Shown: piece after piece, positions 23,761 through 32,768 of the stretch
Layout of the letters: every line of letters starts with the position of its first letter
How positions within the stretch are numbered: the first letter of the stretch is position 1
NCBI RefSeq assembly: GCF_000715075.1
Contig: NC_134089.1
Location: 70,972,697-71,036,696, forward strand
Reading direction: 5' to 3'
Origin: Nicotiana tabacum
Lineage: Eukaryota; Streptophyta; Magnoliopsida; Solanales; Solanaceae
Length of the DNA: 64,000 bases
Notes under the pieces: model-generated
The model's database searches: none
What the model was told of the DNA's origin: nothing
The model's input: the letters and a program-made list of their open reading frames with translations, nothing else
Program-made: the position numbers and the translations under genes

Positions 23761-24440
23761 CTAAGGTAACACACTATGCCGAATGAACCCCTTATCAAGG
23801 AGTTCCTGAAACTTCTCCTTTAATTCCTTCAACTCCGGTGGTGCCATACGATATGACAGAATAGAAATGGGTTGAGTGCCCGGCACCAGGTCAATACCAA
23901 AATCAATATCCCTGTCCGGTGGCATGCCCGACAGGTCTGCAGGAAACACATCGGGAAAATCCCTCACAACTGGAACAGAAGCAATACTGGGAGTCTCAAC
24001 ACCAACATCCCTTACGAAGGCTAGATACCAAAGACAACCCTTCCCAACAATACGTTGGGCTTTCAAGAACGAGATCACTCTACTGGGAATATAATCAGTC
24101 ATACCTTGCCACTCAATCTGTAGCACACCTGGTATAGCCAATGTGAGTGTCTTAGCATGATAGTCCAGAATAGCACGACACGGCGATAACCAATCCATGC
24201 CCAAAATGACATTGAAATCCACCATATACATTAATAAAAGATCCACATGGGTCTCCAGACCCCCAATAGTTACCATACACGACCGGTACACACAGTCTAC
24301 AACAACAGTATCGCCCACCAGGGTAGATATATGAACAAGTGAAGCAAGAAACTCATAGGGTGTACCCAAATAACGATCAAAGTATGATCACACATATGAA
24401 AAGGTGGAACCGGGATCAAATAATATAGAGACATCTCTTT
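23761..24440 (-). pseudogene. Protease and RT N-terminal linker of the nested chromovirus
   Basis: The aspartic protease motif reads ILFDPGSTFSYV at 24390-24440 with a stop just after it. This DPG form of the active site is usual for this group as far as I recall. Further blocks: GTPYEFLASLVHISTLVGDT, RSCMVTIGGLETHVDLLL, DFNVILGMDWLSPCRAILDY, then the linker VPVVRDFPDVFPADLSGMPP and DFGIDLVPGTQPISI, ending with RMAPPELKELKEKFQELLDK of the RT thumb-side leader. Confidence 0.9.
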
Positions 24441-25987
24441 GGCAGACTGAAACAATATTTGTAATAACAGCATCTGAAGCAATAACATTGGGTCTGCCTG
24501 GAAGTGCATAGAAATGGGCATGACCGCCACCTGATCAACCTCCCCTCTGGGGAGACCCCTAGCTGACTGACCTCCACCCCTAGCTGGTTGGGCGGGTGGT
24601 GGTGAAGTAACTGGTGCTAAAGCCGTTGACTGACCCCTCTGCTGAGATGAACTCGCAAGACGACTAGGACACTACCTTCACATATGACCCATCTCACCAC
24701 ACTCATAACAACTCCCAAGTGCTGGTGAAGGGAACTGAAGGGAACCCCTAGCACTGGAATGACTAGCAGATGCACTCGGCATAGAAGAGCCCTAAACTAA
24801 TGGAGCACGGGACAAACTCTGAGCTCGAAGGGCACTAAGTGATGACTGGCCCTGATGAGAACTATGAGAACCATGACCCGATGATGCCCCACGATAACCT
24901 GGGCGAGCTGGCTGAGCATGCCTGAATGGACGGCCTCTGCTGTGCTGAAACTGACCTCTCAAAAGAGTACCACTATAACTACCAGATCCTCGAGGCCTCT
25001 TGGCGTCCCTCTCCTCTCGCTACTGGCAACGAACAAACTCAATCTCATGGGTAATATCCACAACCTCCTCGAAAGTAGCACCAATCACCCTCTCCCTGGT
25101 CATAAGAATACGAAGTTGATAAGTGAGGCTATCAACAAACCTCCTAATCCTCTCCCTATATGTCGGAACCATCCAAATAGCATGGCAAGCTAGCGCGGAG
25201 AAACTCATCTCGTACTGTGTCACATTCATCTCTCCCTGACACAACCACTCAAACTCCCTATGCAGCTCCTCTCTGCAGGACTACGACACATACTTCCCCA
25301 GAAAGAGAACGGAGAACTGCTGCCAGGTAAGGGGTGCTGCACCAAAAGGCCTACACCTCTCAAAAGCATCCCACCAAGTAAAAGAAGCTCCAAAAAACTG
25401 ATAAGTAGTGAAAGCGACCCCGCTGGTCTCCAAAATACCCGTTGTACGGAGCATCCTCTGACACTTATCTAAGAAGCCCTGGGCATCCTCGCCCTCTGCA
25501 CCACTAAAGGTCGGAGGCTGCAGTCTACCAAACCTTTCTAACCTACGCTGCTCATCCTCTAGCATAGCAAGAACTACAAAGTCCTGAGAAGCTATAACTG
25601 GCTGGGCTGGATGTGCCCCCGGCGTTTGAAGTCCTAGCACGACCTGCTCTTGTGTGCGAGCGACGGGAGTCTGATTACCTCCCCCAGCCTGAGAAGTAGC
25701 TGTGGCTGTAGTGACTGAACCGCATGAGCTAGGCCCGTGCAAACTGATAAGATCTGAGCCAAGGCCTCCTAAAGACCCGAAATCACAATGGGCATAACTG
25801 GTGCTGCTGGAGCGTCCATAACTGGGACTTGATCCTAAACTGGGGCAGCTGGTGGATCTGCAGGTGCTGCCCTAGCTGCTCTGCCCCTACCACGACCACG
25901 ACCACGATCGCATCCTCGGCCTCTAGTAGCCACAGCTGGTGGTACTGGTGGTTATCCATCCTGACTAGTAGCGCTTGTCCTCACCAT
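24441..25987 (-). pseudogene. Gag of the nested chromovirus
   Basis: The start Met is at 25985-25987 (MVRTSATSQDG, then an in-frame stop), followed by an Arg/Gly-rich stretch and a Pro/Ala-rich stretch. The capsid part is readable at 25281-25742 (RFGRLQPPTFSGAEGEDAQG, FLDKCQRMLRTTGI, WWDAFERCRP) and 25020-25244 (MNVTQYEMSFSALACHA, YRERIRRFVDSLTYQLRI). The CCHC zinc knuckle lies at 24673-24715 with correct C-x2-C-x4-H-x4-C spacing, but two of its codons are stops. The breaks fit CAG-to-TAG and CGA-to-TGA changes, that is C-to-T mutation. Confidence 0.88.
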
Positions 25988-26173
25988 CTGTGAGAGAATA
26001 GCATAATAGAAGTTTAGTACTCGGATTAACAAATTCGCACGACAAGAATTTCAAGAATATGAAGTTTTTCCTAAAGGATCTACAGCCTCTCAAGGATAAA
26101 TACAGACGCCTCCGTACCGATCCGTGAGACTCTACTAATCCTGCTCATGACTCGTGAGACCTATGTAACCTAG

Positions 26174-26185
26174 GCTCTGATACCA
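26174..26185 (-). other. Primer-binding site of the nested chromovirus
   Basis: TGGTATCAGAGC on the minus strand, three bases inside the 5' LTR. It is a perfect match to the initiator tRNA-Met PBS used by most plant LTR elements. Confidence 0.93.
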
Positions 26186-26188
26186 ACT

Positions 26189-28904
26189 TGTCACAACCCT
26201 AAACCCGAACCTGGTCATAATGGCGCCTCTCGTGAAGACAAGGCCAGCCGACACTTCCCATATCCAATTATTAACAGTTAAACCATAAGAAATAAATCTA
26301 AAGTATGATAAGATAATCCAAAGTTAACAGATAATAGCATAATTCGCGAAAAATAACCCAACACAGCCCGATACCGGGGTGTCACTAGTCATGAGCATCT
26401 AACAAAAACAGAATACTCCCAATGTAACTACAAAGTCTAATACAGAAAACTAAGAATATGAAGGACTAAGATAGGGAAGAGCTCCGGGCTGCGAACGCTA
26501 ACAGCTACCTAGAGACTCCTCGGATCTGCCTAAGCCGGAAATGATCAACCCTCAGGAGCGGGACCAGATACGCCTGAATCTGCATACAGGGTGCAGGTAG
26601 TAAGGTGAGTACTCCAACTCAGTGAGTAATAATCATAAATAAAGACTGAAAGCAGAAAATCACGTAAGGCACAAAAGCATGCTATAATGAAGCAGTAAAA
26701 CCCCCTTTTAAACAGTAAACCAGTGAAAGTAAGGTAAAAATCCTTTAACTCGAATTTAACCTCCTGAAAAGCCTTTTTCAGTAATTAAGCAGGTAATTGA
26801 CAGTCAATTATGAAAAAAAAAACACATAAAGGTTCGCCCCTCGGGCACAGTATCAACAAATCCGCCCCTCGGGCAACATCTCAGAACAGTACCAGCCCCT
26901 CGGGCAAGCACATAGAACAATACCAGCCCTTCGGGCTCAATCTAACATTAGAATGGGTACCCGCGCTCACTGGGTATGCACAGACTCCTAGAGGGGCCCC
27001 TTACGGCCCAAGCGCAATATCAAGCCATCTCGTGGCATCATCACTAGGCCCTCGGCCTCGTATCAATCAAGCCACCTCGTGGTGTACATATCTCAGGCCC
27101 TCGGCCTCATAATCAGTATCAAATGTTTTCTCACAACATAGGCCCTCAGCCTTACTAAGTAAAAAATCCTCACAAGCCACTCGGGCAGTATTAAAACATG
27201 TTTCTCAGCCCAAAATATCATTTAAAAGATCATGTAAGTGTTAAAACAGAGTAAACATGGCTGAGTACAAAATATAATGAAATATAACATGACTGAGTTC
27301 AAGTATAAAGTCAAAACAGTGAGGAAATACCAGTAAAAATCTCCGAAGGGTTCAAATAGTTGGCACAAGGCCCAAATATGGCATTCAGCCCAAATCATGA
27401 TGATAGCAAATAGATAGTCAAATATGCGATAAAATAGTCATTCAGGACTGACTAACTCACAATCCCCAATAGTGCACGACCTCACACTCGTCATCCAGCG
27501 TGTGTGTCACCTCAATATAGCACTACGATGTGCAAATTCGGGGTTTCAAACCATCAGAACATCATTTACAACCATTACTCACCTCGAACCGGTCAAATCT
27601 CTAGCTCGCGATTCCTTTACCACTCGAATCGGCCTCCACTCGCATCGAATCTATCCAAAATCAGAATCACGACGTCAAAATATGCTAAGGGAACGAAGCC
27701 CAAGCGAAAATAATCAATATACGATATAAATCACGAAATTACCAAAACCCTACCCCCCGGCCCATGTCTTAGAATTCAATAATTTTTACATCACTAGATT
27801 ACTTATCTCCCCACGAGTTCATACATATCAAAAGTTCTGAAATCCGACCTCAAATGCCCTTCAAATCTTCAATCAAAGTTCTAAGTTTCCAAGCCCGAGT
27901 TCTTCAATTTTTGGCTTAATTTCATGATTATTTAGGTGGAATTCACATTAGAATCGAGTTTTAAGTCCAAAAATCTTACCTCCAAGTGATTCCCCTTGAA
28001 TCCCTCTTCAATCCCCTTCAAAAAGATCCAAAAACGACCAATCTTCTACGCGAACGCGACAACACTCCCGCGAATGCGCTGCACAAACATCCAGCCCTTC
28101 TCGATCGCGGAGCCTTCCTTGCGAATGCGAAGGATAAAATCATCTGCCTTCTCAACTAATTCTTCGTGAACGCGAGGACCTACTCGCGAGCGCGAAGGTC
28201 AAATTCTCTACAACACTTCAGCAGTTTTTCTGCAATTCAAAACTTCATGAAATGGTCTGATTGACCACCCAAAAATCACCCGAGGCCCCCGGGACCTCAA
28301 CCAAACATGCCAACATATCCCATAACCTTATTCAAACTTGTTCCAACCTTTGGAACGCTCAAAACAACATCGAAACACCAAATTTGCATCGGATTCAAGC
28401 CTAAGAATTTCAAAATCTTCTAAATTATGTTTTTGATCAAAAACCCAACCAAACTACGTCCGAATGACTTGAAATTTTGCACACACATCCCAAATGACAT
28501 GGTAGAACTACTACAACTCTCGAAATTCCATTCCGACCCCTATATCAAAATCTTACCTACCAACCGAAAATCGCCAAAATATCAACGTCGCCAATTCAAG
28601 GCTAAATCTACTCCGATCCTCCAAACCTCAACTAGATCGCACTCCTAAGTCCCAAATCACCTCCCGAAGCTATACGAACCATCGAGATTCACATCTGAGC
28701 CCTCTAACATATAAGTTAACATCCGGTTGGCTTTTCCAACTTAAAATTCCTCAAAAGAGACTAGGTGTCTCAAACCTTACCAAAATCATTCCGGATTCGA
28801 TCTGACCAATCCGATTCCACATAACATGGATAAACAAAGCATAAAGAAGCAGAAATGGGGAAAACAAAGCGGTAACTCATGAGACGACTGGCCGGGTCGT
28901 CACA
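26189..28904 (-). repeat. 5' LTR of the nested chromovirus
   Basis: Bounded by TGTCACAACCC and GGTCGTCACA, collinear with 18672-21010. It retains a block at about 27452-28035 that the 3' LTR has lost and that the relative at 59872-61869 also has. Conversely it lacks the TTTAAACATTCTGCCCAG stretch that both others keep. A four-unit GCCCCTCGGGCAA repeat is at 26837-26942, and the CG palindrome array is at 28045-28200. Confidence 0.93.
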
Positions 28905-28909
28905 ATATC

Positions 28910-29177
28910 AAATAATCTTAGAGGCTTTGTAGACATAAGTTCATTTTGTACAGTATGTCAGAGGCCTTGACGGCCCATATGTATTCATGATTCAAAAAAA
29001 TAATAATTCAGTGATACAGTATTGCCCACGTATAGTTATACATTCTGAGTTGTGGCCATGTTGGCCCATGATAGTTTCAATGAAAGAAAAAAATAATAAT
29101 AAAGAGTTGCAGAGTGGTTCGCTCGGATTTGTACGACACCAGGTGCCAGCCACGCCTCCCATGGTTGGGGCGTGACA
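28910..29177 (+). repeat. 5' LTR of the non-autonomous element, second part
   Basis: Picks up exactly where 18671 stopped and matches 32500-32763, ending GGTTGGGGCGTGACA. It immediately precedes the PBS. Confidence 0.9.
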
Positions 29178-29613
29178 AAGTGGTATCAGAGCAGTTCGTG
29201 TCCTAGGGAGTCTATAAAGCCGTGCCTAGTAGAGTCTCAGTTATGGCTGTGTTGCGTGCCACATTTATAATTGAGAGGCTATAGGGCTTTTAGGAAATAT
29301 TACCCTTCTTTTGTTTCCAGATCGTGCCACAGAGCTGAGCCATAAGAAGTCAGTATGAAGTTTTCGCCACATTTATATGCACCAGAGGTGCAGGTATCAC
29401 AATAGAGCATTAATGCATAATGTGGAAGGGAGGTTATGAAAGAAACAGAAGATACGATGCGAGATTGAAAGGTAAGTAAGTTAAAGGTAAAGAAGATACG
29501 AGATACTCGAGTACAAAAGGTTGTGAATAATCAAGACTTCATACCCTAGTGAAAATATTACAAAATCTCCAAGAGTTAACATTCGAGGACGAATGTTCTA
29601 AAGGGGGGAAGAA
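29178..29613 (+). other. Internal region of the non-autonomous element: PBS, no coding, polypurine tract
   Basis: TGGTATCAGAGC at 29181-29192 is a perfect initiator-tRNA-Met PBS. The next 400 bases show no gag or pol blocks and no long frame. The region ends with ACATTCGAGGACGAATGTTC and AAAGGGGGGAAGAA (29600-29613), a polypurine tract abutting the 3' LTR. Both end signals look like those of the chromoviruses in this window, so a chromovirus could have supplied the enzymes in trans. Confidence 0.88.
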
Positions 29614-30559
29614 TGTTACACCCCATAAGTTTAACACCATTGACACTGTTATATATATTGATATGGTATTTTGAGTGGAACTTTTTCTTTTAAAACAGTC
29701 ATCGTCACAAAAAAGGGTTAATATAATAAAATAATTTTGTGTGTGTGTATGTATAATATATTCACACGCACATGTACTCTGGCTTTAATTCCATATATCC
29801 TACTCATAACTTTTTCCTTGTAAAAGAAATAAGTGGGATGGTTATTTTGTAGCCATTACACGAAACAATTTACATTGTTTAGGCTTTAATATTAATTTAT
29901 GATTACATTTTTTGAGAAAATAAAAAGATTTTCTAAAAATATGGTATAAACGATGAAAATAAAAATGAAAAGCTTGATATAACTTACGTAGCGATGTCGG
30001 GAAGAAAAGAAGACTTTAAACTTATATTAAAGTCATAAAAGTTTATGTACTTATAAATTATTTCATTAAAAATAAAATAGAACGTTAAAAGTATAATTTT
30101 GGATAGTTACCATTATTACTATTTTCGGATATGATAAATTATACACCTAATATGAGAAAGTTTATGAGATTTTCTTTATTGTAAAGATATGAATTATTTT
30201 TTCACAAGAAAAGAAGGTTATATTTTTATCATTTTAAAATTAAGTGTACGATAATTTTTACTTTTTATATGAGATTAGAAAAATTATAAGTTGAGAAAAT
30301 ATATGTATTTTTACATAGATATTTTAATAAAATAATAATGTATGTATTAATTTTATAGGTACCATATGACCATGATAGTATGATATATAAAGTGTATTAA
30401 AAATGAGTAGTATTTTAAGTAATTAGAGAAATTTTTTAATTGCATGAACATTAATCCACGTGTGAGAAGCTAAGATGACTAATCACCATATAGTAGGTGG
30501 ACGTGGATACAATTTTACAGTCACAGGTGTAGTACTTCTTTCTTTGCTCATTTTTGCCG

Positions 30560-31345
30560 TTTATATAGATTTGTTTGGATTTCCATCAAGCTGGGGGTTC
30601 AGCTTCTTTGCTAAGTGAGCTGCTTTCGAGTCGCTTTTAGAAATGGGATTCTAATCATGTCGTCTGGGATATGTTGGCTTCTGGTTATTCTCGTTGTCAG
30701 ATGGTTCTCGATGTTCTCTTTGTTTTTGCAAAGATGAAAGATTTCAATATCCGGGCTTCGATAATTTTATATAATAATTTGTTGTATAAGATGAGAAACA
30801 CTGATATCATCCGGGATGTCTGTGATGACATCAAAGCTAGTGGGATACACCCGAGTGAGTATAATAATTCCATTCTTATAGATGGCCTATGCAAACAGTT
30901 CTTGATGCAAGAAGCTGTTGAGTTTCATCGAGGGACTGAATGTAGAGAGCTTGGGCCTTGTGTTGTGTCTTTCAATACTCTTATGTCAAGTTCTTGTAAA
31001 ATGGGTTATTTAGATGTTGCAGAGTTATTCTTTTGTATGATGTTTAAGTATGGATTACATCTCACTGTACATAGTTACAATATTCTCATTCATGGGTTAA
31101 GCATGGCGGGCGTAATGGAAGAAGCCTTGGAGTTCAAAGGTGATATGGAGAAATACGATGTAGAGCCTAAAGTGGTGACTTATAACATCCTTGCCAAGGG
31201 ATTCTGTTTGCTTGGTATGAAAAGTGGTGTCTGGACATTAATTAATGAAATGCTTCATAAAGGCTTAAATCCTGATATTGTCAGTACTTTTTAAAATGTT
31301 GATTTGTGGATATTGCAAGACAGTTAATGTTTACGAGGGTATTAA
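30560..31345 (+). pseudogene. Captured PPR gene fragment, longer copy in the 3' LTR
   Basis: Carries the same repeats as 17050-17640 plus a sixth, KVVTYNILAKGFCLLGM...LINEMLHKGLNP, and the start of a seventh that is out of frame after a small shift near 31290 (MLICGYCKTVNVYEGIKLRE). In-frame homology begins before the internal Met at 30671, with the same TAG seen in the other copy (SSRF-stop-KWDSN, about 30640). Repeat length (35 residues), the Asn-Thr/Ile-Leu signature and the GLCK turn are typical of plant PPR proteins. At least six repeats and no organelle-targeting start make it an internal gene fragment. The homologous part ends at about 31345, after which LTR sequence resumes. Confidence 0.87.
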
Positions 31346-31799
31346 GTTGAGAGAGGAGTACGGTGCAACCTCTTCCAAGAATATCATGCGGATTTTTTTC
31401 CTACTCCGGTCTTGCCGTCACGTGTTTTGTCATGATTGTCGTGTGTTAGATGGATTGTTTGGAGAATCGGCTAAGGTATGTTAAGGTTATCCTTTCTTTC
31501 TTTTGGCATGATCTATACGACACAAACGAAACAAGCAAATATAAAATTTTCATAAATGATTCTATTCATAGAAATACTAGAGATACTTATGTTCTTGATA
31601 CCTCATGTGTCATATTATTCTATCATTTGTTCATGTGTCTCAAAAATACATAAATTCGTAAAGTTTATTTCATGATATTAATCAGATGTTTAATGGTCTT
31701 ATGACACTCCGAAAGATTTTATTTACGTATTTCTCATGCATTGCATTCATTTATACATGTACATTGACCCATGACCAGATTGCATTATATATGCATATG

Positions 31800-31800
<1 letters not shown>

Positions 31801-31854
<54 letters not shown>
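31801..31854. repeat. (TA)n microsatellite in the 3' LTR
   Basis: About 24 TA units. The other LTR has a short TATATATATA at about 18015 instead, so it expanded after insertion. Confidence 0.95.
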
Positions 31855-31858
<4 letters not shown>

Positions 31859-32768
31859 TATGGGAAAAGGTTACGACGTTATATACGCACCACCACCTGA
31901 TCAGCTGATATACGATGATGATATTGCCCACAGTGGCTGAAATATGAGTCAGACGACATTATATATGCGTCTATATGCATATTATATTTATATGAGATAT
32001 GGAAAAAAGGTTACGGCGTTATATACGTACCACCACTTGATCAGCTAGTATACGTTGATGATGTTGCCCACAGTGGCCGAGATGATATGATGGGATGTCC
32101 TCAGAGGCTTGATGATGTTATGTATGTATATACCTATGCATTACATGACATTTAGACGCATATGCATGACATTATAGATATTTCATGATTTAAAGAGCTA
32201 TCCATACTTACAGGTTGAGTCTTTACTCCATGTTTCTTCCATGTTCTTTATATACTGATTTACATGCCAAACATAGTCAGTACATTATTCGTACTGAAGT
32301 CCTTTTGTTAGGGCCCCTGCATTCATGCCTGCAGGTATAGATAATCAGTTTGACGAGCCCTCATAATAGACGATATTGGCATTCAACGAAGGATCGGTAA
32401 GACTCCACCTTATTCGGAGTGCAGCTGAGTCTATGAGTCATCGTTTCAGAGTTTTGCTATAGACTTATGGGTAGGACGGTACCCTGTCCCATTTGATGTC
32501 AAATAATCTTAGAGTCTTTGTAGATAGATGTTCATTTTGTACAGTAAGTAAGAGGCCTTGACGGCCCATATGTATTCATGATTTAAAAAAAATAATTCAG
32601 TGATACAGTATTGCCCACTTATAGTTATACATTCCGAGTTGTGGCCATGTTGGCCCATGATAGTTTCAAGGAAAGAAAAAAATAATAAAGAGTTGCAGAG
32701 TGGTTTGCTCGGGTCAGTGCGACACCGGGTGCCAGCCACTCCTCCCAAGGTTGGGGCGTGACATTATA

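Larger units (their letters stand above)
18672..28904 (-). mobile_element. Chromovirus (Tekay/Del-like), complete layout but decayed, nested in an LTR
   Basis: Minus-strand layout: 5' LTR 26189-28904, perfect PBS 26174-26185, gag, protease, RT, RNase H, integrase, chromodomain, polypurine tract 21011-21021, 3' LTR 18672-21010. Target duplication ATGTC (18667-18671) and ATATC (28905-28909) differ at one base. The partner LTR of the host element reads GATGTCAAATAATC across the same site, which independently confirms the empty site. Coding blocks remain long (up to 285 codons), but several CAG, CGA and TGG codons have become stops. The LTRs differ at roughly one base in fifteen by eye over their first 300 bases, making this the youngest of the three nested layers. 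Confidence 0.94.
16108..32763 (+). mobile_element. Non-autonomous (LARD-like) LTR element whose LTRs carry a PPR gene fragment
   Basis: Structure on the plus strand: 5' LTR (16108-18671 plus 28910-29177, split by a nested chromovirus), PBS 29181-29192, a 436-bp internal region with no coding potential, polypurine tract 29600-29613, 3' LTR 29614-32763. The flanks are TTATA (16103-16107) and TTATA (32764-32768), a probable target duplication. The first seven bases of the 5' LTR (TGTTACA in the partner) are either lost or overlap the host TATTATA, so the start is 16101 or 16108. With only a PBS and a polypurine tract inside, it would depend on enzymes of a related chromovirus. Long LTRs with a non-coding interior fit the large-retrotransposon-derivative concept. 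Confidence 0.85.
29614..32763 (+). repeat. 3' LTR of the non-autonomous element, 3150 bp
   Basis: Starts TGTTACACCCC and ends GGGGCGTGACA. It contains the AT-rich block, the longer PPR fragment (30560-31345), a (TA)n tract at 31801-31854 and the duplicated CACCACCACCTGATCAGCT blocks (31885-31990 and 32020-32100). Confidence 0.92.

Noticed and set aside
26174..26185. tRNA gene at the tRNA-like sequence
   Set aside because: Only the 12-base primer-binding site complementary to initiator tRNA-Met is present (also at 29181 and 41191).
30671..31294. 207-codon PPR frame as a functional gene
   Set aside because: Homology continues upstream through a stop and downstream through a frameshift, there is no targeting peptide, and the frame lies inside an LTR present twice.
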